From Chryseobacterium soli (GTDB lineage: Bacteria; Bacteroidota; Bacteroidia; Flavobacteriales; Weeksellaceae): a stretch of DNA of 64,000 nucleotides. A program made the position numbers and the translations under genes. Below, in pieces: positions 1 through 8,738 of the stretch. Below the pieces are notes generated by a model, which had not been told where the DNA came from, made no database searches, and saw only the letters and a program-made list of their open reading frames with translations. The DNA lies in contig NZ_JPRH01000001.1 of NCBI RefSeq assembly GCF_000737705.1, forward strand, positions 744,001-808,000, given 5' to 3'. Positions within the stretch are counted from its first letter, which is position 1. The number at the start of each line of letters is the position of its first letter.

Positions 1-415
1 TAGGTAATATCAGGAAGTTGGGAGAGTTTACTCCCATAATATCAAGTGCATCGATCTGCTCCGAAACCCTCATTGTTCCTATACTTGAAGCAATATATGA
101 GCCAACTTTTCCTGCCAGAATCAAGCTGATAATGGTTGGAGAGAATTCCAGTACCAAAACAGCTTTTGTTGCATATCCCACGAATGAATGCGGGATCGGA
201 AATGAAGATGCATCAAAATTATTGAACATCTGAATGGCAACTACTGCTCCTACAAATATAGAAGTGAATATAACGAGCCCAAATGAATTGACTCCCAAAT
301 CGTTTATTTCTCTCATGAACAGCTTCCAGAATACCCTCATTTTCTGAGGTTTCTGAAGGGATTTACCTAGAAGGATCATGTATTCTCCTACTGCTGTAAA
401 AAACTTTTTTAACAT
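1..415 (-). CDS. MlaE-family ABC transporter permease, 3' end beyond window
   Basis: The reverse strand encodes about 138 residues starting MLKKFFTAVGEY and running off the left edge. The segment after residue 35 (NDLGVNSFGLVIFTSIFVGAVVAIQ split over the first membrane helix) and the later ALDIMGVNSPNFL stretch are typical of MlaE permeases, the inner-membrane part of the Mla (MCE) system that moves phospholipids between the membranes of diderm bacteria. An ATG at 415 fits the family N-terminus. The window also holds an MlaD-like MCE protein at 18043, so the partner is not adjacent. Only the N-terminal half is visible; the family call is firm. Confidence 0.85.
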   Translation of the reverse strand, partial: MLKKFFTAVGEYMILLGKSLQKPQKMRVFWKLFMREINDLGVNSFGLVIFTSIFVGAVVAIQMFNNFDASSFPIPHSFVGYATKAVLVLEFSPTIISLILAGKVGSYIASSIGTMRVSEQIDALDIMGVNSPNFLILP

Positions 416-450
416 GGTGCTAAATTAGACTATTTTTATTAAAGCATTAT

Positions 451-1821
451 TTATTTTGCATTTTTATCTCCACCAATTACCAATAAAATGGTTTTTAAAA
501 TAATAATTAAATCCAGAACAAAACTCCAGTTTCTAACATAGAAAGTGTCGGCCAGGATACGTTTTTTCATTTCAACTTCTACATCTCCGGAGTCTCCCCG
601 AAGGCCGCTTACCTGCGCAAGACCGGTAATTCCTGGGTTTACCATGCTCCTTAAGCTGTACCTGCCAATTTTGGGTTTGTAATAATTGTCTACAGAAAGC
701 ATGTGAGGCCTCGGCCCTACGATGGACATTTCTCCTTTGAGTACATTGAGAAACTGTGGCAGTTCATCCAGGCTGGTTTTTCGCAAAAACTTCCCGATTT
801 TGGTAATCCTGGAATCATTTTCCTGAGTGGTTTTGGTACTTGATTCATCATTCACAATCATCGTCCTGAATTTAATGCAGTGGAATACCTCTTCATGAAA
901 ACCATATCTTTTCTGCAGAAAAAAAACAGGACCTTTAGAGCTGGTCTTTATTAAAATGGCGATAATGGGAAATAACCAGGAACATATACAAACCAATACG
1001 GCAATTGAAAATATAAAATCAAACGTTCTTTTCACCAAAAAATTAGCATAATAATCCAAAGGATATTTTGCCTGGTTGAGAATGGGCTGAGTTTGGATAT
1101 AGCCCAGATCATAAAGGAAAAAATCGCTTTGAGTGATACTTGGAATTAAGGAGATATGAACTTTATTGTCTTCCGCTAATCTGAAAATTTCAGTTTCGCT
1201 ATGTTCATCAAATGAATTTTCCGTAGATAAAAACAGAGTATGGATTTCATTTTCCTTCCAGAAACCGACAAGTTGCTCCGCGCTTATATCGGAAGTTTCA
1301 TAGTTGAAAATCCTGTACCCGTAGTCTTTTCTGTCCTGAAATATATTTTTCAGAATTTCGGTAGAGCTGGTCTCTCCCAGAAACATCACATTTCTGTAGT
1401 TAATCCCCTGTGAACGAAAATATTTTATGGCAAAATAGATAATCGATTTCACAAGGAAAATACAGAATAAAAGGAAAAAGGAAAGCCAGTAGATATCCGA
1501 ATTAAAAAATACATTGTAACTTACCTTTCCTATAAGCAGCACACCGAGTATAAAAAAGATAAAGTGAATCAACAGCCGCTCCAAAAACAGGGTATAGGTT
1601 AAATTCCTTGCAATATTATAAATTTTTGTTCTGCCGCTTAACAGCATCCAAAACAAAAACAGCAATATCAGGGAAAAAACATTCTGATACCAGGTCTCTT
1701 TATTGTATTTTAAGTTTTCGTTTCTGCTTAAAAAAAAGAATATAAAAATAGATGCAATAACCAAGAGGTCAAGCAGTATGATGATCGATTTCAGGTATCT
1801 AGAGTATCGAATTCTCTGCAT
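451..1821 (-). CDS. Polyprenyl-phosphate sugar-1-phosphate transferase (WcaJ/WbaP-like)
   Basis: A 456-residue integral membrane protein with about four N-terminal helices (roughly 12-30, 48-62, 85-100, 112-132), a Rossmann-like middle region, a further helix at about 268-292, and a C-terminal bacterial sugar transferase domain. The domain shows KFRTM (317-321), DELPQ (352-356) and GPRP (369-372), all family signatures. Such enzymes place the first sugar phosphate on undecaprenyl phosphate to start exopolysaccharide or O-antigen repeat units. It lies 43 nt downstream of queE on the same strand and may be read from that operon. No other glycan genes are adjacent; an acetyltransferase and a flippase occur at 21.8-23.6 kb. 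The sugar substrate cannot be read from the sequence. Confidence 0.85.
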   Translation of the reverse strand: MQRIRYSRYLKSIIILLDLLVIASIFIFFFLSRNENLKYNKETWYQNVFSLILLFLFWMLLSGRTKIYNIARNLTYTLFLERLLIHFIFFILGVLLIGKVSYNVFFNSDIYWLSFFLLFCIFLVKSIIYFAIKYFRSQGINYRNVMFLGETSSTEILKNIFQDRKDYGYRIFNYETSDISAEQLVGFWKENEIHTLFLSTENSFDEHSETEIFRLAEDNKVHISLIPSITQSDFFLYDLGYIQTQPILNQAKYPLDYYANFLVKRTFDFIFSIAVLVCICSWLFPIIAILIKTSSKGPVFFLQKRYGFHEEVFHCIKFRTMIVNDESSTKTTQENDSRITKIGKFLRKTSLDELPQFLNVLKGEMSIVGPRPHMLSVDNYYKPKIGRYSLRSMVNPGITGLAQVSGLRGDSGDVEVEMKKRILADTFYVRNWSFVLDLIIILKTILLVIGGDKNAK

Positions 1822-1864
1822 CTATCAGTGTTATAGCGGATACGAAGAGCTAAGGTACGTTTTT

Positions 1865-2494
1865 TTATGGGATATTTAAATATTTATGCGTTTGCACCGA
1901 TGCCTGCCATTCTGGGTGAGCTAAGATAAAATCTGTGATTTTAGGATACATTTCATCACGTTTGCTCCATTCACTTTGAAGGTATAGCCTGCAGTGTTCT
2001 GAAACTTTGGAAGCCTGCTCCTGTGCAAAAGCAAAATCGTTGTTGTTGAAAGCGATTACTTTAAGTTCATTGGCTTTCTGATAGATTTCTTCTTTGGGAA
2101 GACCTGTTTTCTTTGGAGAAAGGGTAATCCAGTCCAATTGTCCACTCATCGGATAAGCTCCTGATGTTTCAATATGTATGGTGCATCCCAATTCTTTTAA
2201 TTTGGATGTAAGGACGTCCAGATTCCACATCAATGGCTCTCCACCTGTTAACACAATCGTTTTGCAGTGTTTTGCTGCAGTTTCGGCAATTTCTTCGGCA
2301 TGCATCAACGGATGTAGATCCGGATTCCAGCTTTCTTTTACATCGCACCAGTGACAGCCGACGTCACAGCCTCCCAATCGGATAAAATAGGCTGCTTTTC
2401 CGGTGTGTGCTCCTTCTCCTTGTAAAGTGTAAAAATGCTCCATCACAGGGAGCATTTTACCTTCTTTTAATAAAATATCTTCTTCTTTGTTCAT
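1865..2494 (-). CDS. queE: 7-carboxy-7-deazaguanine synthase
   Basis: A 209-residue radical-SAM enzyme. The N-terminal FYTLQGEGAHTG stretch and the cluster-binding GGCDVGCHWCD (cysteines spaced CxxxCxxC, near residue 45) are diagnostic of QueE. It rearranges 6-carboxytetrahydropterin to 7-carboxy-7-deazaguanine on the way to preQ0 and queuosine in tRNA. The later VLTGGEPLMW motif is the usual SAM-binding GGEP. It sits 7 nt downstream of folD in a minus-strand run with pgi, so transcription is probably shared; no other queuosine gene is in the window. Confidence 0.93.
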   Translation of the reverse strand: MNKEEDILLKEGKMLPVMEHFYTLQGEGAHTGKAAYFIRLGGCDVGCHWCDVKESWNPDLHPLMHAEEIAETAAKHCKTIVLTGGEPLMWNLDVLTSKLKELGCTIHIETSGAYPMSGQLDWITLSPKKTGLPKEEIYQKANELKVIAFNNNDFAFAQEQASKVSEHCRLYLQSEWSKRDEMYPKITDFILAHPEWQASVQTHKYLNIP

Positions 2495-2501
2495 TATAAA
2501 A

Positions 2502-3386
2502 TTAGTCGTTATAGACTGAAGTTTTGTAAGCGATGATGGTGTTTTTCATCAACATCGCTCTTGTCATTGGTCCTACACCTCCCGGTACAGGGGTGATCCA
2601 GCTTGCTTTTGCCGCACAGCTGTCAAAATCTACATCACCTGCCAGGTAGTATCCTTTTGGAGAATCATCATCCACTCTGGTGATTCCTACGTCCACTACT
2701 ACAGCACCTTCTTTGATCATTTCTCCTTTTAAAAAGTGAGGATCTCCCAAGGCTGTAATGACGATATCTGCTTTTTTAGTGTATTCTTCGATGTCTTTCG
2801 TATAAGAATGGGTAAGGGTAACGGTAGAATTTCCCGGGAAGTCTTTTCTTCCCATCAGGATACTCATTGGTCTTCCTACGATCTTACTTCTTCCGATAAT
2901 GACACAGTCTTTTCCTTTCGTTTCGATGTTATATCTTTCCAGCAATGTTAAAATTCCGAATGGAGTAGCAGGCAGGAATGTATCCATTTCCAGTGCCATT
3001 TTTCCGAAATTTTCCGGGTGGAAACCATCCACGTCTTTTCTCGGATCAATTGCCAGAATGATTTTCTCCTGATCGATCTGGTCCGGTAAAGGAAGCTGAA
3101 CGATAAACCCGTCTACTGATTTGGATTTATTTAATTCATCAATTTTTTCCAACAGCTCAGATTCTGAAACCGTACTTGGAAATTTCACAAGGGTAGAACG
3201 GAATCCTACTTCCTCACAATCTTTCACTTTGCTGTTTACATAGGCCTTGCTTGCTCCATTGTTTCCTACAAGAATGGCTACCAGGTGAGGCGCTCTTTTC
3301 TTGCTCTCAAGGATTTTTTCAACTTCAACCTTGATTTCTGCTTTTATTTCTTTGGATACTTTAAGTCCGTCAAGAATTTCTGCCAT
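2502..3386 (-). CDS. folD: Bifunctional methylene-THF dehydrogenase/cyclohydrolase
   Basis: A 294-residue FolD of normal length. It converts 5,10-methylene-THF to 10-formyl-THF in the cytosol with NADP. Visible signatures are the substrate-site VNSKVKDCEEVG with the catalytic Lys (about residue 55), VQLPLPDQI, the dinucleotide-binding IIGRSKIVGRP, and the C-terminal TPVPGGVGPMTRAML. It starts 2 nt after the stop of the preceding 73-residue gene and 7 nt before queE, so it is part of the pgi-orf-folD-queE run. Confidence 0.95.
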   Translation of the reverse strand: MAEILDGLKVSKEIKAEIKVEVEKILESKKRAPHLVAILVGNNGASKAYVNSKVKDCEEVGFRSTLVKFPSTVSESELLEKIDELNKSKSVDGFIVQLPLPDQIDQEKIILAIDPRKDVDGFHPENFGKMALEMDTFLPATPFGILTLLERYNIETKGKDCVIIGRSKIVGRPMSILMGRKDFPGNSTVTLTHSYTKDIEEYTKKADIVITALGDPHFLKGEMIKEGAVVVDVGITRVDDDSPKGYYLAGDVDFDSCAAKASWITPVPGGVGPMTRAMLMKNTIIAYKTSVYND

Positions 3387-3388
3387 TT

Positions 3389-3610
3389 TTACTTTTTATT
3401 TTTATTAGATTTTTGTAATACCTTCATCTGGCGGATTCCATGTGAAATAAAATCACTGCTTCCTACATAGATATCTCCTTTTTTGGGTTCATTTTTAGAT
3501 CTTTTTCCGGTAACGCCTTCGTAAAAGTCTATCGGAAAATAGTAGATCTTCCTCCCTAATAATCTTAAGCCGGGAAGCAGTTTATAATAGTATGACCTTA
3601 ATGCAGACAT
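3389..3610 (-). CDS. Small conserved-looking basic protein, unknown function
   Basis: A 73-residue frame rich in Lys, Arg and Tyr, with an amphipathic N-terminal half (MSALRSYYYKLLPGLRLLG) and a Lys/Asn tail. I recognise no domain. The reason to call it real is its position: it begins 3 nt after the pgi stop and ends 2 nt before the folD start, leaving no room for another gene. There is no clear signal peptide or membrane helix. The many basic residues could suit an RNA- or membrane-associated role, but that is a guess. Confidence 0.6.
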   Translation of the reverse strand: MSALRSYYYKLLPGLRLLGRKIYYFPIDFYEGVTGKRSKNEPKKGDIYVGSSDFISHGIRQMKVLQKSNKNKK

Positions 3611-3613
3611 CCG

Positions 3614-5254
3614 TTATTTATTTCCTTTGTAGTATTTGATCAGTCCGTTGGTTGAGCTGTCATGAGCCGTTATTTCTTCATTGTTCTCAAGTTCCGGTAA
3701 AATTTTATTTGCTAAAACTTTCCCCAGTTCCACTCCAAACTGATCAAAACTGAAGATATTCCAGATCACTCCCTGTACAAAGATTTTATGTTCATACATT
3801 GCAATTAATTGTCCTAATGAAAACGGAGTTAATTCCTTGAATAATATAGAGTTGGTTGGAGTATCTCCGTGGAAGACCTTGAAATTGACCAGCCTGCTGA
3901 TCTCTTCGTCAGATTTTCCTGCACTTCTTAATTCTTCTTCCACTTCCACTTCAGATTTTCCGAAGGCAAGTGCTTCAGTCTGAGCGAAAAAGTTGGCCAA
4001 TAATTTATCCTGATGATCAGATACCACATTGCAGCTTTTTGCATAAGCGATAAAATCTGCAGGAATCAATTCTGTTCCCTGGTGGATCAATTGGTAGAAA
4101 GCATGCTGTCCGTTTGTACCAGGTTCTCCCCAGATAATCGGTCCTGTTTCATATTCTACGAATTCTCCATTTCTATCCACACATTTTCCGTTACTTTCCA
4201 TGTCTCCCTGCTGTAAATACGCAGCAAATCTGTCAAGATATTGAGAATATGGTAGAATGGCATAAGTAGTTGCTGCATAAAAATTTCGATACCAGATTCC
4301 TAATAATCCCATTAAAACAGGAATGTTTTCTGCGAAATCTGAAGTCTGGAAATGCTGATCGGTATCAAAAGCTCCTTTTAGAAGCTGTTCAAAATTGTCA
4401 TACCCTACCGAAAGAACGATGCTTAGTCCGATAGCACTCCAAAGAGAGTATCTTCCACCTACCCAGTCCCAGAATTCAAAAATGTTTTCTTCTGCGATTC
4501 CGAACTTTTTAACTTCTTGAATATTAGTGGATAAAGCTACGAAATGTTTGGCTACATCTTCCTGTTTTCCTGCTTTCAGGAACCAGTCTTTTGCAGAATT
4601 GGCGTTGGTCATTGTTTCCTGAGTTGTAAATGTCTTGGAAGCAATGATGAATAATGTTGTTTCAGGATTTAAATTCTTTACCACTTCAGCGATGTGGTTT
4701 CCGTCTACATTGGAAACAAAATGTACATCCAGTCTTGTTTTAAAATGCTTCAAAGCCGAACATACCATGACAGGACCAAGGTCTGAACCTCCGATTCCTA
4801 TGTTTACGACATCTGTAATTTCTTTTCCGCTGAATCCTTTATGGGCTCCTGAAATAATCTTTTCGGAAAAAGATTTCATATGGTTCAGGACATTTTTAAT
4901 CTGAGGCTTAATATTTTCGCCATCCACCAGAATTTCTTTATCAGAAAAATCCCTCAACGCTGTATGAAGCACAGCTCTGCCTTCTGTTTCATTGATTTTA
5001 TCACCAGAAAACATTTTAGCAATAGCATCCTTCAGCTGGCATTCTTCAGCCAGGTTTAATAAAAGCTCTTTTGTTCTGGTATCGATAAGATTTTTAGAAT
5101 AATCAAAAAGAAAATTATCTCTTTGTAAAGAAAATTCTTCAAAACGATTCGGATTGTATTGAAAAAGACTTCTTAGTTCAAAGTCGTTTCCTGCAAAATG
5201 TTCATCGAGTGCTTTCCAGCTGTTGGTTTGTATAGGATTTATTTTTGATAGCAT
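3614..5254 (-). CDS. pgi: Glucose-6-phosphate isomerase
   Basis: A 546-residue phosphoglucose isomerase, the normal length for the E. coli-type enzyme. It interconverts glucose-6-phosphate and fructose-6-phosphate. The signatures [13 protein letters not shown] (about residues 150-162), [31 protein letters not shown] and the C-terminal [10 protein letters not shown] are all present. It is the first gene of a minus-strand run with the 73-residue ORF, folD and queE. The A/T-rich stretch above position 5254 should hold its promoter; I could not pick out a convincing element. Confidence 0.97.
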   Translation of the reverse strand: MLSKINPIQTNSWKALDEHFAGNDFELRSLFQYNPNRFEEFSLQRDNFLFDYSKNLIDTRTKELLLNLAEECQLKDAIAKMFSGDKINETEGRAVLHTALRDFSDKEILVDGENIKPQIKNVLNHMKSFSEKIISGAHKGFSGKEITDVVNIGIGGSDLGPVMVCSALKHFKTRLDVHFVSNVDGNHIAEVVKNLNPETTLFIIASKTFTTQETMTNANSAKDWFLKAGKQEDVAKHFVALSTNIQEVKKFGIAEENIFEFWDWVGGRYSLWSAIGLSIVLSVGYDNFEQLLKGAFDTDQHFQTSDFAENIPVLMGLLGIWYRNFYAATTYAILPYSQYLDRFAAYLQQGDMESNGKCVDRNGEFVEYETGPIIWGEPGTNGQHAFYQLIHQGTELIPADFIAYAKSCNVVSDHQDKLLANFFAQTEALAFGKSEVEVEEELRSAGKSDEEISRLVNFKVFHGDTPTNSILFKELTPFSLGQLIAMYEHKIFVQGVIWNIFSFDQFGVELGKVLANKILPELENNEEITAHDSSTNGLIKYYKGNK

Positions 5255-5357
5255 ATTTCCGGAATTAAATTATAGGTTGAAAGAAACAACGGTAAGACTT
5301 AGAATGTCTAAAATCTATCGTGTCGAGTTTCTAATTTGCAAATTTAAGGAAAAATAA

Positions 5358-5380
5358 AACCTCCGAGAAATCCGGAGGTT
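5358..5380 (-). terminator. Intrinsic terminator after the sigma-factor operon
   Basis: Eight-bp perfect stem AACCTCCG / CGGAGGTT with a 7-nt loop. Read on the minus strand it is followed by a T-rich run (complement of ggaaaaataaa). It lies about 75 nt below the stop of the membrane-protein gene at 5456. Confidence 0.75.
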
Positions 5381-5455
5381 GAACTTTATCGTTAAATTTT
5401 CTTGAACGGGGCGATCGGATGATTAGCTAAAAGCGGATATAGCCATCTCAGCCTA

Positions 5456-6064
5456 TTAATCTTCGTCCATTTCGTTCAGTATATTTTCCAGTTGTTTGGC
5501 ATGGCGCCCATAGAAATATCTGGTCCAGAAAACAATACCTACAACATATAGTAAAGTTCCTATTAATACTGCTAAGATGAGATATTGCAGATGAAAATCG
5601 GTAAGGGTGCTTAGTGATTTTCCTTTTCCCTCCATCACGGTATAGGTTTCCAGTCCTAACGTAATCATAAGGTGAGGAAGTAACAGAAACCCAAAGGATT
5701 GATACCTTTCCATATTGAGTTTTAATTCATGATAGATTTTCCATAAACTGTTTTTGGTGTTTCCAATATACAGTTCCGTCTGTTTGTAAAACGTATAAAA
5801 TCCGGAAAGATAATAGGAAGATATAACGACAAACATGGTGTATGAAGTATAATAAATCATGTTTTGTGAAGCAGAAAATCTGAATTGAAGCGGGAAGAAA
5901 GCAATAAGAATAATGGCAATAATCTGCATGAAGAATTCCTTTTTCATGATTTTCTGAAGTTTTTCAATAGGGTGCTTGCTTTTTTGTAATTGCTCTATGG
6001 TGTTGGGAATGTTTATAGCTGTGTTTTCGTTATCCCATTCTGTTTTTAAAGTGTCAAAATTCAT
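5456..6064 (-). CDS. Four-helix membrane protein paired with ECF sigma factor
   Basis: A 202-residue protein with a soluble N-terminus of about 45 residues and four hydrophobic segments (about 46-63, 73-91, 124-142, 160-182). Its start overlaps the end of the ECF sigma gene by 11 nt, so the two are translationally linked. Small membrane proteins in this position often act as, or with, anti-sigma factors, and the N-terminal cytoplasmic segment would be the part to bind sigma. I do not see a zinc-binding HxxxCxxC (ZAS) motif, so the anti-sigma role rests on context only. Confidence 0.65.
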   Translation of the reverse strand: MNFDTLKTEWDNENTAINIPNTIEQLQKSKHPIEKLQKIMKKEFFMQIIAIILIAFFPLQFRFSASQNMIYYTSYTMFVVISSYYLSGFYTFYKQTELYIGNTKNSLWKIYHELKLNMERYQSFGFLLLPHLMITLGLETYTVMEGKGKSLSTLTDFHLQYLILAVLIGTLLYVVGIVFWTRYFYGRHAKQLENILNEMDED

Positions 6065-6563
6065 AACCTGATTTTTTAATGATTTGTTGTAGTTTTTCTT
6101 TAGTTCTGCTGAGTTTTACCCGGGCATTGCCTTCGCTTACTCCTAAATTGTCTCCGATTTCTTTATGAGACATTCCTTCCATAAAATAGAAGATCACAGC
6201 CTTTTCTAAAGCATTAAGCCCCTGGACGGCTTTATAGAATATCTCCAGCTGTTTGTCTTTTGTGGGATTGTAATCTTCGTTTGCCATTTCAAAATGATAC
6301 GGAACATCCGCCTGGCTGCCTGTTCTCTGCTTTTCTTTTTTAAGGAAGGTGATCGCCGTATTGATGGCCACCCGGTACATCCAGGTAGAAAATTCGCTGT
6401 TTCCTTTAAAGTTCTGGTAAGATTTCCAGAGCTGGATCATTATTTCCTGCTGCAGATCTTCACGGTCTTCGATAGAATCAGCATACATACGCGAGGCCTT
6501 ATACAAAATGCCTTTATGCTGTGTGACGAGCTTCAGGAAAGCAGCTTCGGTTGGATTGCTCAC
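6054..6563 (-). CDS. ECF-family RNA polymerase sigma factor
   Basis: A 169-residue group IV sigma factor. Region 2 is visible as DLQQEIMIQLWKSYQNF followed by STWMYRVAINTAI (about residues 35-75), and region 4 as VIFYFMEGMSHKEIGDNLG with a helix-turn-helix ending in ARVKLSRTKEKL (about 123-158). There is no extra C-terminal domain. It overlaps the downstream membrane-protein gene and follows a TraB/GumN gene by 18 nt, suggesting one operon. A TGTAAC element upstream of that operon (7509-7514) may be its own target. Confidence 0.9.
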   Translation of the reverse strand: MSNPTEAAFLKLVTQHKGILYKASRMYADSIEDREDLQQEIMIQLWKSYQNFKGNSEFSTWMYRVAINTAITFLKKEKQRTGSQADVPYHFEMANEDYNPTKDKQLEIFYKAVQGLNALEKAVIFYFMEGMSHKEIGDNLGVSEGNARVKLSRTKEKLQQIIKKSGYEF

Positions 6564-6581
6564 GGTAATTTCTGGTTTTAG

Positions 6582-7457
6582 TTACTGATTTTTTACTGGG
6601 TTTACAGTATATCCTTTTGTTCTTAATAGATTGATTAAGCCATTGTCACCTAGTAAATGAGCGCTTCCGACTGCAAAAAAAGAACTTTGATTTTTCATGA
6701 TTTCGGGCATCTTTTCTGCCCAGCTTTTATTTCTGTCTGTCAGCATTATTTTTTCCTGATCTTTATTCATGAATCTTTTATCCTTAACGAGTCTGTCTAA
6801 AGTCTGCAAATCCTCCTTCTTAAATGATTCAACCATTTTTTGAGCCAGTATTGCATACTCATTTCCCATTTTGAGCTGGGAAATAGCATCCTTTAAAGTG
6901 TATGCTCCTCCTATTGCATGAGACTGGTCATCTACCTTTTCCAGCGCTCCAATATGTTTTTTGTTTTGCAGTGCCTTTTTAAGAAGTTCTATTTCATACA
7001 TTTTTACTTCGGTTTGTGGACATGGAATTGCTTTAGTGCTAATAAGAGAATAAAGTGCCTGAGGGCTGTAACTGTTTACATTTTGCAAGGTAGTTCCATA
7101 TTCCGAAAGAATCGCATCCAGTTCTTTTGCTTCTTTAGGAGAAAGCTTATCAGAAATTTTTTGATCCGAGCTGAGCATTTTCTGCATCGCTGCCATCTCT
7201 TTTGAATCGGTATAATTGATTTCCAGTATCAGATTGTCAGAATTTTCCAGGGCTTTGGTTACCTTTGGTTTTATTTCAAAATCTTTACTGCAGATCATAT
7301 GAAAGGTTCCCATAATATAAGAAGGTTTCGAAATTCCGTTTCCGGAAACTTCCCATAAAAGACTTTTATTGTCATCGGAAATTTTATTTTGTGCTTTTAC
7401 TGCAAGAGACATGCATGATATTAAAGCAGCGAATCCAAGTTGAACGAATGTTTTCAT
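6582..7457 (-). CDS. TraB/GumN-family protein, exported
   Basis: A 291-residue protein with an N-terminal signal peptide (hydrophobic segment about 5-20, likely cut after VKAQ). The family marks are KPSYIMGTFHM near residue 45, ILEINYTD, and the C-terminal FAVGSAHLLGDNGLINLL. The TraB/GumN/PrgY fold is related to the EreA/ChaN group and carries putative metal-binding Glu and His residues; the reaction in flavobacteria is unknown. It is the first gene of the unit that includes the ECF sigma factor, so it may be part of an envelope-stress response. Confidence 0.8.
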   Translation of the reverse strand: MKTFVQLGFAALISCMSLAVKAQNKISDDNKSLLWEVSGNGISKPSYIMGTFHMICSKDFEIKPKVTKALENSDNLILEINYTDSKEMAAMQKMLSSDQKISDKLSPKEAKELDAILSEYGTTLQNVNSYSPQALYSLISTKAIPCPQTEVKMYEIELLKKALQNKKHIGALEKVDDQSHAIGGAYTLKDAISQLKMGNEYAILAQKMVESFKKEDLQTLDRLVKDKRFMNKDQEKIMLTDRNKSWAEKMPEIMKNQSSFFAVGSAHLLGDNGLINLLRTKGYTVNPVKNQ

Positions 7458-7483
7458 ACTATTAATTTTATCTTGTTTTTAAT

Positions 7484-7514
7484 GAGTAAGTAAGAGAATG
7501 AAATATTCGTTACA
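7484..7514 (-). promoter_or_regulatory. Possible ECF-type promoter of the TraB-sigma operon
   Basis: On the minus strand TGTAAC (7514-7509), then 16 nt, then TACTTACTC (7492-7484), about 27 nt upstream of the TraB/GumN start. TGTAAC followed by N16 is also seen upstream of the receptor gene at 46769, though the -10 parts differ. The match suggests autogenous control by the sigma factor, but it is by eye only. Confidence 0.35.
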
Positions 7515-7547
7515 GTTTTTTTTAAATAATTGTTGAAAATACAAAAA

Positions 7548-7568
7548 CCTCCGCATTTCTTGCGGAGG
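7548..7568 (-). terminator. Intrinsic terminator after the DUF4349 gene
   Basis: Perfect 8-bp stem CCTCCGCA / TGCGGAGG with a 5-nt loop; on the minus strand it runs into TTTTTGTATTTTC. It lies about 55 nt below the stop at 7622 and isolates that gene from the TraB-sigma operon. Confidence 0.85.
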
Positions 7569-7621
7569 CCAGTAAAATCTAAAATTATGATAAATAACCC
7601 GAAGGTTAGGATAGCTGATGG

Positions 7622-8533
7622 TTATTCAGAAATATTCTGATTCGGCTTTTTGAATGCTTTTCTTTTTCTTAAAAAATAGACTGCAACTCCTAAGATTAAC
7701 AGAATCGGCCATATCACGATTAATCCGACAAATATTCTTTGGATTAAATAAGATCCTTCCACAAAAGCGGTTTTAGCACCATACAGGAAGTTGAATTTAT
7801 ATTTATTGTCAATACTGGTGGTATTGGTGATGGCAATTTCGGTAATGCGGAGTTTAGGTTCTTTAATATAAATATCTATGGTACTGTATTTTAAATTGTC
7901 GGCTACATTCATATTGGCAAGCTGCTGTGCATTTTCTTCCTGCATATTGTCATTGCCCATATTCACCTTGTCTTTACTGGTTTTTAGCTGTGTAATGTTT
8001 TCATTCGTCTTTTTAATCCTTTTGCCCTCAAGCTCTGCGTATTTTATGCCTGCTGTTACATCTTCCGCATCAATTGTTCTTGAATTTAAAAACAGTTTTT
8101 TATTATTGATGAGCGTTAAAAATTCTCCTAATTTTTCAGTAGGTACACGAACGTTCATTGTATTTTCTGTCTGATATTTCTTTACCAGCATAGCTTCTTC
8201 ATTGGACGTATCATACGTATTTTCAGAAACCACATTACTCTGAAGATTGCTGTGGGTAACAAATCCTCCCAGATCCTGAACTGATTTTTCTATGGAAACG
8301 GTAGTTTCATACACATCTTTTACCTCCATATTTACTTGTGCCGTTTTGATGAACTGTTTGTCTTTTACGGCCATCGTTGCAGCAGAAGAAACACTATCTG
8401 AAACGACTACAGCTGCTGAATCTGCGTTCTGTAAAGATTCATATTTACTGGTTACTGCTTCCCCTTTTTTACATGAAGATAGACCCAGTAAAAAAATAGC
8501 AGATAGTGATAAGGTGATGTAAGTAGTTTTCAT
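7622..8533 (-). CDS. DUF4349-domain lipoprotein
   Basis: A 303-residue protein with a lipoprotein signal (MKTTYITLSLSAIFLLGLSSC, lipidated Cys at 21), an extracytoplasmic DUF4349 region (about 60-245; KTAQVNMEVKDVYETT and VQDLGGFVTHSNLQS are characteristic), a coiled-coil-like stretch around 165-200, and a C-terminal membrane helix (about 268-290) followed by a Lys/Arg-rich tail. The family is widespread and uncharacterised, thought to act in the envelope. It is flanked by its own terminator and is monocistronic. Confidence 0.8.
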   Translation of the reverse strand: MKTTYITLSLSAIFLLGLSSCKKGEAVTSKYESLQNADSAAVVVSDSVSSAATMAVKDKQFIKTAQVNMEVKDVYETTVSIEKSVQDLGGFVTHSNLQSNVVSENTYDTSNEEAMLVKKYQTENTMNVRVPTEKLGEFLTLINNKKLFLNSRTIDAEDVTAGIKYAELEGKRIKKTNENITQLKTSKDKVNMGNDNMQEENAQQLANMNVADNLKYSTIDIYIKEPKLRITEIAITNTTSIDNKYKFNFLYGAKTAFVEGSYLIQRIFVGLIVIWPILLILGVAVYFLRKRKAFKKPNQNISE

Positions 8534-8738
8534 AGTATTGATTTTTTATTGTTTGCTTACTCCAAAGTTCCCCCTGAATCCGTTGTAATGTTTGAAAAAC
8601 TCAAGTAAAAAAATTGTAAATAATGAATTTAGTGTAATGTTTTATAAATCAATATTTTGTAAAATAAATACCGGTGTTTAAAGGAATTTACGGATTGATT
8701 TTTGCTTGTCTTTTACAAATCAAATCCAAACTATAATT

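Noticed and set aside
8557..8587. ECF or sigma-E-like promoter upstream of the DUF4349 gene (TACAAC, GGAACTT)
   Set aside because: The spacing and -10 do not match those seen at 46792 or 7484; treated as chance.
8706..8738. TTG start 33 nt upstream of the acyl-CoA dehydrogenase ATG
   Set aside because: The added residues match nothing, and a normal ATG follows at 8739.
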